Assembly (NCBI GenBank): GCA_012518555.1
Contig: JAAYRW010000047.1
Span: forward strand, 1-33,357
Length of the DNA: 33,357 nucleotides
Direction of reading: 5' to 3'
Origin: Tissierellia bacterium
GTDB lineage: Bacteria; Bacillota; Clostridia; Tissierellales; Sedimentibacteraceae
The notes beneath the pieces were generated by a model. The model saw only the letters and a list, made by a program, of their open reading frames with translations. It made no database searches and was not told the origin of the DNA. This document shows positions 8,404-16,337 of this stretch, one piece after another; the first letter of the stretch is position 1, and each line of letters begins with the position of its first letter. Made by a program: the position numbers and the translations under genes.

Positions 8404-9471
8404 ATGGAAAGAGAAATCATTAAAAGCGATGGTAGAGGAATTATCGCAGGAGATTATGTTAATCAGAATCACGACAACGACAGAGACCAATGGCTAAGAG
8501 ATAGCTTTCCTGAGTGGGGAACTCTACTCAATCAAGAAATTGAGAATAGGGTAGTACCTAAGGGAGAAGTTAGCCTTTGGTGGTGTGGAGGACCTTCTTG
8601 GGTTTTAAAAACCGATGAAGGAGGAATTTTCTTCATAGACATGTACTGTGGACCATCGATGTATACTTCACATTATTATTGTGGAGTTTGCAAACAATCA
8701 GGTGCTGACAGTATAAATTGGATAAGGCTTAACCCACATGTTATTGATCCTTGGAAATTTAACCAATTAGATGGTGTTTTCTGTACCCATGCTCATCAAG
8801 ATCACTGTGACCTTTATGCTGTAAAAGCTGCTTTGAAAACTACGGATGCAATGTTTTATGCACCGCCTGTAGCAGCAGACAAGTTGAGAAAATTTGAAGT
8901 GCCAGAAGAAAGATTAGTTGTTGCAAAAGTAGGGGAATCTGTTAAAGTAAAAGGGGCAGAAGTAGAATTTTTGATCTGCTATGACCAAACAGCTATAAAA
9001 ACAGGAGAAGGTGATGTAAATCTTTCCTTTGAAGAAGCTGCTTGCTGTTTCTTATTCAAAACATCTGGAGGAAATATACTATTTATGGGAGATACCTGGT
9101 ATCATGATGGATATGTTGCATTCAAACATAACTATGATATAGATGTGGCTATATTCGATATGGGAAGCAATGCACCAGGTGCTACAGATAAAATGACTCC
9201 TTATGATTGTGCAAGAGTTGGACAGACTATAGGAGCTAAACTATTAATTCCCGATCATTATGACAACTGGGCAAATACAGCATGTGATCCAGAATTGTTA
9301 GTTAATCAATTTGTAAGAATAATTGAAGAAAATACGCCTGAAATAAAAACCATGATAATGCGTTGTGGCGGAAGATTTGATTATCCAAGAGACCAAGATA
9401 AAAAGAGATATAGGTATCCGGACGGAAGCGAAAACTATGATTTCTCTAAATCAGCTTTTGCAAAAAAATAA
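8404..9471 (+). CDS. UlaG-like metallo-beta-lactamase-fold lactonase
   Basis: Metal-dependent hydrolase of 355 residues, almost the length of UlaG (L-ascorbate-6-phosphate lactonase). The metal-binding motif is H129-A-H131-Q-D133-H134 in CTHAHQDHCD. Later metal ligands are probably the Asp in FMGDTWYHDGY and the His in LIPDHYDNW. The N-terminal extension and the WWCGGPSWVLKT strand are also UlaG-like. AAGGAGG stands before the ATG. No ula phosphotransferase genes are present, and the neighbours are a dehydratase, a dehydrogenase and a Mo hydroxylase. It therefore more likely opens a lactone, or perhaps another strained ring, of the unknown substrate. The exact substrate cannot be read from the sequence. 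Confidence 0.86.
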   Translation: MEREIIKSDGRGIIAGDYVNQNHDNDRDQWLRDSFPEWGTLLNQEIENRVVPKGEVSLWWCGGPSWVLKTDEGGIFFIDMYCGPSMYTSHYYCGVCKQSGADSINWIRLNPHVIDPWKFNQLDGVFCTHAHQDHCDLYAVKAALKTTDAMFYAPPVAADKLRKFEVPEERLVVAKVGESVKVKGAEVEFLICYDQTAIKTGEGDVNLSFEEAACCFLFKTSGGNILFMGDTWYHDGYVAFKHNYDIDVAIFDMGSNAPGATDKMTPYDCARVGQTIGAKLLIPDHYDNWANTACDPELLVNQFVRIIEENTPEIKTMIMRCGGRFDYPRDQDKKRYRYPDGSENYDFSKSAFAKK

Positions 9472-9490
9472 TATAATTGGAGGTCAAGTT

Positions 9491-10357
9491 ATGCGAAGTT
9501 ACTTTTACGAATCACCAGACTCGTTTGGAAAGTTATTTGAAATTTTAGAAGACAACTCAATCGAGATGAAATTTTTAGCGGGAGGATCAGACTTTGTACC
9601 TAGATTATCCCTAGAAAGGGAAAAAATTCATAAGGAAAATCAAAAGGACTCAATGATAATAAACTTGTCTGATTTAGGATTGAATTATATAGTGGAAAAC
9701 GATACCGAAGTTATCATTGGTGCAACAACAACTTTTGCAGAAATAGAAAAAAATGATATCATTAAAGGAGAGTTTCCTGCTTTAATTAAAGCTATAAATG
9801 AAATTGCTGGTTTTTCTGTTAGAAATATTGCAACTATAGGCGGTAATATTATGAATGCATCACCGGCTGCCGATTCGGTTCCTGTTCTTATGGTTTTAGA
9901 AGCGGAATTTGTATTAAGAGGACCAGATGGGTCAAGAAATATTGAAGCAAAAGAGTTCTTCACAGGACCCGGTAAAACTGTAGCTAAAGAAAATGAAGTT
10001 TTAACACATATAATAATTAGAAAAAATAAAGGCAAATCAGCTTTCAATAAACTTGGCAGAAGAAAGGCAGAAACTCTTTCGGTAGTTAATGCAGCTGCTT
10101 ATGTAGAAAAGGAAAATAATATATGCAAGGCTGTAAGAGTTGCCATTGGCTCAGTAGCTCCCACAGTGCTTAGATGTGAGGAAGTAGAAGAATTATTGCT
10201 AGGTAAGGAGCTTACTGAGGAAAATATTAGAGTAGCCAGTGAAAAAGTGGTGGATGCAATTAGTCCTATTGACGATATAAGAGCATCAGCTTGGTATAGA
10301 AAAAAGGTTGCCCCTGTAATTGTAAGAAGGGCAATTGAAGCAGCTATTGTTGATTAA
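9491..10357 (+). CDS. Molybdenum hydroxylase FAD-binding subunit (CoxM/NdhF type)
   Basis: Medium subunit of a xanthine-oxidase-family complex, passing electrons from the 2Fe-2S clusters to FAD. FAD-binding motifs are FLAGGSDF near residue 29 and RNIATIGGN in the first half; a CO-dehydrogenase flavoprotein C-terminal domain follows, with KLGRRKAETLSVVN. The ATG at 9491 is chosen because it follows TTGGAGGT after the previous stop; the frame is open further upstream but overlaps the lactonase gene. That gives 288 residues, typical of the family. It is first of four adjacent genes in the order FAD, 2Fe-2S, Mo-N, Mo-C. Confidence 0.92.
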   Translation: MRSYFYESPDSFGKLFEILEDNSIEMKFLAGGSDFVPRLSLEREKIHKENQKDSMIINLSDLGLNYIVENDTEVIIGATTTFAEIEKNDIIKGEFPALIKAINEIAGFSVRNIATIGGNIMNASPAADSVPVLMVLEAEFVLRGPDGSRNIEAKEFFTGPGKTVAKENEVLTHIIIRKNKGKSAFNKLGRRKAETLSVVNAAAYVEKENNICKAVRVAIGSVAPTVLRCEEVEELLLGKELTEENIRVASEKVVDAISPIDDIRASAWYRKKVAPVIVRRAIEAAIVD

Positions 10358-10368
10358 GGAGGGAAAAT

Positions 10369-10869
10369 ATGTCTGAAATATTAAGCTTTTACTTAAATGG
10401 TAATCCTGTAGAGGTATTGGTTAAACCAGAACAGACCCTACTTGAGTTGTTAAGAGACGAGTTAGGTTTAACCAGCCCTAAGTGTGGATGTAATCATGGG
10501 GATTGCGGTGCTTGCACTGTTATACTTGATGGAAAGGCTGTTAAATCTTGTTTAGTACTAGCTCCTACAGTTAAAGGAAAAAAGGTTGTAACTGCTGATG
10601 GACTTTGTTCAGGAGAAAAATTGCATCCAATTCAGCAAGCCTTCTTAGATTATGGAGCACCTCAGTGCGGTTATTGTACTCCCGGCATGGTGATGGCGGC
10701 AACAGCTTTTCTTTTGGAAAATCCCAAACCTACAAAGGAAGAGATTAAGGAAGCTTTAAGCGGCAACTTATGCAGATGTGCAGGATATGAAAAATATACT
10801 GAAGCAGTATTGGCTGTTTCAAAAGGTGAATTTGGATTATTGCCGGAAGGAAGTGATTTTAATGTTTAA
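10369..10869 (+). CDS. Molybdenum hydroxylase 2Fe-2S subunit (CoxS/NdhS type)
   Basis: Small iron-sulfur subunit carrying two [2Fe-2S] clusters between the molybdenum site and FAD. The plant-ferredoxin-like cluster uses C41, C46, C49 and C61 (CNHGDCGAC, then the Cys of KSCLVL). The family-specific helical cluster uses C100, C103, C135 and C137 (CGYC and CRC). At 166 residues it is normal length and complete. The start follows TAAGGAGGG, and its last codons overlap the next gene's start by 8 bp, implying translational coupling. Confidence 0.96.
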   Translation: MSEILSFYLNGNPVEVLVKPEQTLLELLRDELGLTSPKCGCNHGDCGACTVILDGKAVKSCLVLAPTVKGKKVVTADGLCSGEKLHPIQQAFLDYGAPQCGYCTPGMVMAATAFLLENPKPTKEEIKEALSGNLCRCAGYEKYTEAVLAVSKGEFGLLPEGSDFNV

Positions 10870-12151
10870 AAGTGTAGGAAAAAGAGTTAAAAAATATGAT
10901 GGAGAAGGTTTAGTTACCGGAAGAATGACATATGTAAGTGATCTTACTATGCCAAATATGTTGATTTGTAAAACTCTTAGAAGTCCATATCACAGAGCCA
11001 AGCTAAACAAGGTAGATGTAAGTGAAGCATTAAAGGTTCCCGGCGTATATGCTATTATAACCAAAGATGATGTACCCCATAACTACTTTTCAATGGTACC
11101 AGACCACCATGTTTTAGCAGAAGAGCTGATTAGGTATAAAGGACAAAATATAGCGGCTGTAGCTGCTATAAGCAAGGAAGTTGCACTAGAAGCAATATCA
11201 AAAATCAAACTTGACATTGAAGAACTACCTTTTGTTATAGATCCTGTTGAAGCATGTAAACCAGGTGCTCCAAAAGTAAGACCTGAAGGCAATCTTCACT
11301 TGTTTGATGGTACAAGTGAAGTTAGAAAAATAAGAAAGGGCGATGTAGAGAAGGGATTTGCAGAAGCTGATTATATAGTTGAGGGAACATATACAACTCC
11401 AAGTCAGGAACATGCTCCTTTGGAAACAAGTGCTTCTTTAGCTTACCTTGATGAAGCAGGCAAGCTGGTTATTCATTCTAAAACCCAAGGTTTGTATTTT
11501 ACACAGGGAGACCTTGCCAATGTATACCAACTACCTTTAAATAAGTTAAAATTTGTGGGCGGAACAATCGGTGGTGGTTTCGGTGGTATGAATAGTATCC
11601 ATACTGACCATCTAGCAGGACTTTTAACTTTAAAAACAGGACGACCAGTAAAGTTTCATTTAACTAGGGAAGAAGAAATGCTATATTCTACTATTAGAAG
11701 TCCATGGATTTTTAAATTTAAAGATGGTATAAAGAAGGACGGTACTATAACTGCAAGAAAAGTTGACATCCTACATGACTGTGGAGCATATACCGAATTA
11801 GGATTATATGCAGTTGAAAAAAATGCCAATATGATTGCAGGGGCAGTAAAAGTAGAAAACTTAGAAGTTAATTCAAGAATGGTTTATACTAATAAAATGC
11901 CTAGTGGTTCAATGAGAGGATTTGGAGTAAATGTAGGGCAATTTGCAGATCAAGTACAGGTTGATAAACTTGCACACGCTGTCGGAATGAAACCTATAGA
12001 GGTAAGATTGAAAAACTCTTTCAAAGAAAACGACGAAAACCATGTTGGAAACCCATTAGTTGCAGTTTCTTCTATTGAAACACTAAAGATGGTTGCTGAA
12101 ATGGCAGGGGAAGAATTAGCTCCTGAATATGCAAATATGAGTTCTAAGTAA
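10862..12151 (+). CDS. Molybdenum hydroxylase molybdopterin subunit, N-terminal half (NdhL-like)
   Basis: First half of the molybdopterin-binding large subunit. It carries the aldehyde oxidase/xanthine dehydrogenase a/b-hammerhead domain, then the first Mo-binding domain with the TIGGGFGGM glycine loop and MRGFGVNVGQ. The protein ends at 429 residues, where single-chain relatives continue for about 330 more. ATG 10862 overlaps the 2Fe-2S gene end, and the GGAAGG before it is a usable ribosome site. The next gene holds the missing half, begins 14 bp after this stop and has its own ribosome site. This is therefore a two-gene architecture, as in Eubacterium barkeri nicotinate dehydrogenase (NdhL plus NdhM), rather than an obvious frameshift. 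Substrate unassigned. Confidence 0.92.
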   Translation: MFKSVGKRVKKYDGEGLVTGRMTYVSDLTMPNMLICKTLRSPYHRAKLNKVDVSEALKVPGVYAIITKDDVPHNYFSMVPDHHVLAEELIRYKGQNIAAVAAISKEVALEAISKIKLDIEELPFVIDPVEACKPGAPKVRPEGNLHLFDGTSEVRKIRKGDVEKGFAEADYIVEGTYTTPSQEHAPLETSASLAYLDEAGKLVIHSKTQGLYFTQGDLANVYQLPLNKLKFVGGTIGGGFGGMNSIHTDHLAGLLTLKTGRPVKFHLTREEEMLYSTIRSPWIFKFKDGIKKDGTITARKVDILHDCGAYTELGLYAVEKNANMIAGAVKVENLEVNSRMVYTNKMPSGSMRGFGVNVGQFADQVQVDKLAHAVGMKPIEVRLKNSFKENDENHVGNPLVAVSSIETLKMVAEMAGEELAPEYANMSSK

Positions 12152-12165
12152 GGATGGTGAAATAG

Positions 12166-13170
12166 ATGATCAAAAAAGGAAGAGGAGTAGCAAATGTTTA
12201 TTATCCAACCGGATTTAATGGTGGCGGAGATCCTGATTTAGTTTCCCTACGTATTAAAGCTGATGGTACCATTGACATGACAAATGCAAGTTGTGAAATG
12301 GGTCAGGGATTTAAAACTGTTGCAATACAAATGGCAGCTGAAGCTCTAGGAGTAAGTGAAGAATTATTTACATTAGATAATTCAAATACAGATACAGCAG
12401 CATTCAGTATGGATACTGCAGGCAGTAGGTCTACCTATATTGTTGGTTTAGCTGCAATAGCTGCTGCAAATGACTTAATAGTAAAAGTAAAAGAATTTGT
12501 TGCAGAATTAAATAATTGTAGTCCTGATGAAATAGTTTATGAAAATGGCAGAGTTTACAAAAAAGATGATGAAAGTGTAGCTATGACATTGCAAGAAATT
12601 GGAACGGCATCAACCTTCGGAGGAGTATTCTTGATGGGTACAGGCGGTTTTTTACCACCGGTAGGCCCGCCAAGAGATCCAGAAACAGGTTTTACTGTTC
12701 CAAGCAGGTCATATGCATGGGGCTCAACAATAATAGACGTTGAAGTAGATACAGAAACCGGAGTAGTAACAGTAGAAAATGTGTACAATTGCTATGATAT
12801 CGGAACTGTAATCAATCCACTTCAAGCAGAAGGTCAAGTTGATGGTGGAAATATCCAAGGAATAAGTATGGCACTGTATGAAGATTTATCCCCTTATTTT
12901 CCAGAGAGCATAGAAACATATGCATCAAACTTCACAGATTATATTATTCCTACATTTATGGACATGCCTAAACATAGTGAAATAAAGTTTTATGAAAACT
13001 ATGATCCTTATGGACCCTTCGGGGCAAAAGGTTGTGGAGAGATGGTTACAAATACACAGTCTCCAGCAATAGCAAACGCCATCTATGATGCAATAGGCGT
13101 ATATATTGATTCTCTTCCCATCACTCCTGAAAAAGTTCTAAGGGCTTTGGAAGAAAAGAATAAGCAATAA
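12166..13170 (+). CDS. Molybdenum hydroxylase molybdopterin subunit, C-terminal half (NdhM-like)
   Basis: Second half of the molybdopterin-binding subunit, holding the active-site base. EMGQGFKT near residue 45 is the cofactor-contact loop, AGSRSTY follows, and GAKGCGE ends in E292, the counterpart of the catalytic Glu in xanthine oxidase. Most relatives have a small hydrophobic residue where C290 stands. The length of 334 residues equals what the preceding gene lacks. AAGGATGG lies ahead of the ATG. Nicotinate dehydrogenase of E. barkeri has the same split and carries labile selenium; whether this enzyme does cannot be told here. A hairpin follows the stop. Confidence 0.92.
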   Translation: MIKKGRGVANVYYPTGFNGGGDPDLVSLRIKADGTIDMTNASCEMGQGFKTVAIQMAAEALGVSEELFTLDNSNTDTAAFSMDTAGSRSTYIVGLAAIAAANDLIVKVKEFVAELNNCSPDEIVYENGRVYKKDDESVAMTLQEIGTASTFGGVFLMGTGGFLPPVGPPRDPETGFTVPSRSYAWGSTIIDVEVDTETGVVTVENVYNCYDIGTVINPLQAEGQVDGGNIQGISMALYEDLSPYFPESIETYASNFTDYIIPTFMDMPKHSEIKFYENYDPYGPFGAKGCGEMVTNTQSPAIANAIYDAIGVYIDSLPITPEKVLRALEEKNKQ

Positions 13171-13178
13171 ATAATATT

Positions 13179-13202
13179 CGGACAGGTAAGATTACCTGTC
13201 CG
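13179..13202 (+). terminator. Intercistronic hairpin after the Mo hydroxylase genes
   Basis: A perfect 11-bp inverted repeat (13179-13189 with 13192-13202, CGGACAGGTAA arm) lies 8 bp after the NdhM-like stop. No T-run follows, so it may be an attenuator or mRNA-stability element rather than a full terminator. A second, weaker repeat (TATAGC/GCTATA) is at 13214-13234. Confidence 0.5.
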
Positions 13203-13252
13203 ACTACCTAGTATATAGCGACAAACTTGCTATAGTGTTTTGCAAGATTTCA

Positions 13253-13261
13253 TGCTATAAT
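13253..13261 (+). promoter_or_regulatory. Possible extended -10 promoter for the maturation genes
   Basis: TGC followed by a perfect TATAAT (13256-13261) forms an extended -10 element. The -35 region is poor. Transcription would start near 13268, a short distance before the ATG at 13289. Confidence 0.45.
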
Positions 13262-13288
13262 TATTGTAATAAAAGAGCGGAGATAAAT

Positions 13289-14137
13289 ATGCAGAAAATT
13301 GTTATATTTGGCGCAGGACAAAGCGGAAGAATGATTAGAAGCTTGCTTCATGGAAGATTTGAACTTATTTGCTTTGCAGATAATAATTATAGAAATCTTC
13401 CTAGTTGTGTGGATGATACTCCAGTGATATCTCCGAAGGAATTACTAGATATTAGGCCGGACATGGTTATTGTCTCGGTTCTAAATAAAGAATCTGCAGA
13501 GGAAATTTGTAGACAGCTTTCAGAGCAGGGTATAGGTAAATCAAAAATACTTAATATCAATAATTTGAGAGAATTGTTTGATATAAGGCTCTCCACCTTG
13601 AGGTTACAAGCAGAGGAAATTAAGAACAAAAAAATTGAAGGAAACATTGCTGAATTAGGAGTATATAAGGGATATTTAGCAAGGGAATTGAATATCTTGT
13701 TTAAGGAGCGCAAACTATATCTCTTCGATACCTTCGAAGGATTTGACAAGAGAGACCTAGAGTATGAAGGAACTCTAGGAAGCAGAAGGAGAAGCAATAA
13801 TAATTTCAGTGACACAAATGTAGACCAGGTAAAGAGTATCTTGCCTTATCCTGAAAAGGTAGTCTTTTGCAAGGGTTACTTTCCCGAAACTGCAGTAAAT
13901 ATTGAGGATAGCTTTGCATTAGTAAGTCTTGATGCAGATTTATATCTTCCTACTCTGAATGGTTTAAGGTACTTTTATCCAAGACTTAGCAATGGTGGAC
14001 GCATACTGCTTCACGACTATAACAGTAGCCAGTTTCCTTTCGTAAAAAAAGCTGTTGAAGATTTTTCCGTCGAAGCTAACACAGCTATTAGAATAATCCC
14101 CCTATGCGATTTGCATGGCAGCGCAGTTATTATGTAA
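13289..14137 (+). CDS. TylF/MycF-like methyltransferase with N-terminal Rossmann domain
   Basis: The N-terminal ~100 residues read as a nucleotide- or sugar-nucleotide-binding Rossmann domain (IVIFGAGQSGRMI, then FADNN). The remainder resembles TylF/macrocin-type SAM-dependent methyltransferases: AELGVYKGYLA (SAM loop), LYLFDTFEGFD, LVSLDADLYLPT and LLHDYN, the last two supplying acidic metal-site residues. ATG 13289 is chosen because GCGGAGAT precedes it; the frame is open further left without a ribosome site. At 282 residues it is a two-domain protein. It stands between the Mo hydroxylase structural genes and their maturation genes, after a hairpin and possible promoter. Its target is unknown: methylating a pathway intermediate or a cofactor-related molecule are both possible. 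Confidence 0.75.
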   Translation: MQKIVIFGAGQSGRMIRSLLHGRFELICFADNNYRNLPSCVDDTPVISPKELLDIRPDMVIVSVLNKESAEEICRQLSEQGIGKSKILNINNLRELFDIRLSTLRLQAEEIKNKKIEGNIAELGVYKGYLARELNILFKERKLYLFDTFEGFDKRDLEYEGTLGSRRRSNNNFSDTNVDQVKSILPYPEKVVFCKGYFPETAVNIEDSFALVSLDADLYLPTLNGLRYFYPRLSNGGRILLHDYNSSQFPFVKKAVEDFSVEANTAIRIIPLCDLHGSAVIM

Positions 14138-14153
14138 TATTTAGGAGGAAAAA

Positions 14154-15176
14154 ATGGAATTTTTCAGAGTTTTAAAGGAGCTTGACTTAAATAAAGAAAA
14201 CATAGTTCTTACTGTACTTTCAGGAAATAACATCGGAGATAAGCTCATAGTGTCAGATGGGGCAAAGGTTTACACCAACAATGATTCATATGATTGGAAT
14301 AGCTTGCTTGAATTAATACCTTTTGATAAGAAAAGCAGGCTAGTAAGTTATAAGAAGGAAAAAGTATATATTGAGTTTATAAGCCAGAATTATAGTGTAG
14401 TTGTTTGTGGGGCTGGTCATATTTCAATGCCCATAATAAAAATGTGCCAGCTTTTAAACTTGCCTGTTACTGTAATAGATGACCGAATCAAATTTCTTAA
14501 CAATGCAATAAGTGCAGGGGCAGATAAGGCCATATGCGAGTCTTTTGAAAAAGCTCTCAGCAATATTAAGGGAAGCAAGTCAACTTTTTTTATAATAGTT
14601 ACTAGAGGACACAGGTATGACCAGGTTTGCCTTGAAAATATAATAAATAAAGAAAATGCCTATATAGGAATGATAGGAAGCAAGGTTAGAGTTAAAAAGG
14701 TGCTGGATTATTTAGAGGACAAGGGTATATCAAGGGAGAAATTAGATAAGGTATATACTCCAATTGGCCTAAATATCGGGGCTGAAACACCAGCTGAAAT
14801 TGCAGTTGCTATTATGGCTGAAATAATTGAGGTTAAAAACAAGGCAAAAGGTTTTGGTGTATATTCTGTTGAATTGTTTGATGCAATATTAGAAAATAAA
14901 TACGGGGAAATACCTAGAGCTTTGGTTACCATAGTTTCAAGAAGAGGGTCTGCTCCAAGAGAAGTTGGAACTAAGATGTTGGTATTAAAAGATGGAACAA
15001 TGGTAGGAACAATTGGCGGAGGCTGTGTAGAAGCAGACATTATGCAAGAAGCCCTTTTAGCTATGGATAATCAAGTATGTAAACTTATCCAAGTTGATAT
15101 GACAGGACAAGAGGCGGAAGATGAAGGAATGGTTTGTGGTGGAGTTGTTGAAGTATTTATTGAGCCAATTAACTAA
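14154..15176 (+). CDS. XdhC-family Mo hydroxylase maturation factor
   Basis: XdhC/CoxI proteins bind and sulfurate or protect molybdenum cofactor before insertion into xanthine-oxidase-type enzymes. Domain order looks unusual. Residues 1-75 are weakly conserved, about 78-230 form the XdhC Rossmann domain (VVVCGAGHISMPI, TRGHRYDQ, YIGMIGSK), and about 250-340 are a clear XdhC_CoxI domain (SRRGSAPREVGTKM, GTIGGGCVEADI, EDEGMVCGG). In the usual arrangement the CoxI domain comes first. TTAGGAGG precedes the ATG. It lies 16 bp after the methyltransferase gene and 17 bp before the MocA-HD gene, clearly one unit serving the upstream hydroxylase. Confidence 0.92.
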   Translation: MEFFRVLKELDLNKENIVLTVLSGNNIGDKLIVSDGAKVYTNNDSYDWNSLLELIPFDKKSRLVSYKKEKVYIEFISQNYSVVVCGAGHISMPIIKMCQLLNLPVTVIDDRIKFLNNAISAGADKAICESFEKALSNIKGSKSTFFIIVTRGHRYDQVCLENIINKENAYIGMIGSKVRVKKVLDYLEDKGISREKLDKVYTPIGLNIGAETPAEIAVAIMAEIIEVKNKAKGFGVYSVELFDAILENKYGEIPRALVTIVSRRGSAPREVGTKMLVLKDGTMVGTIGGGCVEADIMQEALLAMDNQVCKLIQVDMTGQEAEDEGMVCGGVVEVFIEPIN

Positions 15177-15193
15177 TGTAGCGGAGGAGTAAG

Positions 15194-16279
15194 ATGACAG
15201 TAGGTGCAGTTATTGTTGCAGCTGGCCTGTCTTCAAGAATGAAAGACTTTAAGCCACTGATGAAAATCGGCGATAGGACAATGATTGAAATGACAATTAA
15301 TAATTACCAAGCCCTTAAGGTCGATGAAATTGTTGTAGTAACAGGATATCGTGCAAATGATATTAAAGATGTGCTTAGTGGCAAAAATATTAGCTTTATT
15401 CATAATGAGGATTATGAAAAAACCCATATGTTTGACTCCATATGCCTGGGGCTAAAAGAGATGGAAAGATCAGTTGATTTAGTATTCATTACTCCTTCAG
15501 ACAGCCCTTTTGTTCAGCAGTTTACATTAAAAAAGATGCTAGATCTACTAATAAAGAAAGGTTATAACTTGCTACAACCATCCTATTATGGTAAGAATGG
15601 TCATCCCCTTTTAGTAAGATCCGACTATATCAGTATGCTAATTAAGCACGATGGGACAAATGGAATGCAAGGCCTAATAGCAAAAATGGGTAAAGATTTT
15701 ATTAATGTACCCTTTGTTGACCCGGGTATAATTTTAGATGCAGACACAAAAAAAGATTATGAAAGGCTATTAGACTACAATGAAGAAAGAAGATGTCCAT
15801 CACTTGACCTATGTAGAAAAATTCAAGACTATTTCGAAGTTTCCGATTCAGTTAAAGTACATTCTGATAAAGTGGCTGAAGTTGCCCTAAATATTTATCA
15901 AATATTGACTAATAAAGGAATAAAACTAGATAAAAAACTTATTTTAGCAGCAAGCCTCCTCCATGATATTGCTAAAGGGAAGGCCCATCATGGGGAAGTT
16001 GGAGCAGATTGGCTTTTGGATATGGGCTTTATAGAAGTATCAGAAATTGTAAGAGAACATATGGAGCTTAAGAACTTCCCTAGCACTATAACAGAAAAAG
16101 AAGTAGTATATTTAGCCGATAAGCTAGTTATTGAAGATAAATTATCTGCAATTGAGGATAGATTCTCATATAAGGAAGAATTATATAAAAATAATGAAGG
16201 GGCACTTAGCTCAGTAAAAAGAAGAAAGAAAGAGGCTTTATTTTTACATGAGATAGTATTTGGAAGAGAAAACTATTAA
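15194..16279 (+). CDS. MocA-like molybdenum cofactor nucleotidyltransferase fused to an HD domain
   Basis: Residues 1-195 are a MobA/MocA-type NTP transferase that attaches CMP or GMP to molybdopterin: VIVAAGLSSRM (nucleotide loop), KPLMKIG, TPSDSPFV (metal-binding Asp), and GHPLLV. Residues about 215-330 form an HD metal-dependent phosphohydrolase domain (VHSDKVAEVA, LLHDIAKGKAHH, VREHMELK). Similar two-domain proteins occur beside anaerobic Mo hydroxylases. Cytosine dinucleotide is the usual cofactor of this enzyme family, so the gene probably makes MCD. CGGAGGAG stands before the start. The role of the HD domain (cofactor turnover or regulation) is not known to me. Confidence 0.88.
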   Translation: MTVGAVIVAAGLSSRMKDFKPLMKIGDRTMIEMTINNYQALKVDEIVVVTGYRANDIKDVLSGKNISFIHNEDYEKTHMFDSICLGLKEMERSVDLVFITPSDSPFVQQFTLKKMLDLLIKKGYNLLQPSYYGKNGHPLLVRSDYISMLIKHDGTNGMQGLIAKMGKDFINVPFVDPGIILDADTKKDYERLLDYNEERRCPSLDLCRKIQDYFEVSDSVKVHSDKVAEVALNIYQILTNKGIKLDKKLILAASLLHDIAKGKAHHGEVGADWLLDMGFIEVSEIVREHMELKNFPSTITEKEVVYLADKLVIEDKLSAIEDRFSYKEELYKNNEGALSSVKRRKKEALFLHEIVFGRENY

Positions 16280-16287
16280 TTTCATGA

Positions 16288-16316
16288 TTGTAAAAATATA
16301 TTTTTATTGTTAAAAT
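16288..16316 (+). promoter_or_regulatory. Sigma-A promoter for the BKACE gene
   Basis: TTGTAA (16288-16293) and TAAAAT (16311-16316) are spaced 17 bp. A perfect 16-bp AT palindrome (16291-16306) overlaps the spacer. The gene could thus be expressed apart from the upstream maturation genes. Confidence 0.55.
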
Positions 16317-16337
16317 ATATAGAAAGGATAATACTAC

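Noticed and set aside
12120-12200. Frameshift or sequencing error splitting the Mo subunit
   Set aside because: The first half ends with a proper stop, the second has its own AAGGATGG site and ATG, and the sizes match the natural split seen in nicotinate dehydrogenase.
9491-13170. Nicotinate fermentation cluster
   Set aside because: The subunit layout fits, but 6-hydroxynicotinate reductase, enamidase and the methyleneglutarate genes are all missing.
16291-16306. Perfect 16-bp AT palindrome as an operator
   Set aside because: It consists only of A and T runs in an AT-rich promoter spacer and lacks the CG ends of the ModE site, so chance is likely.
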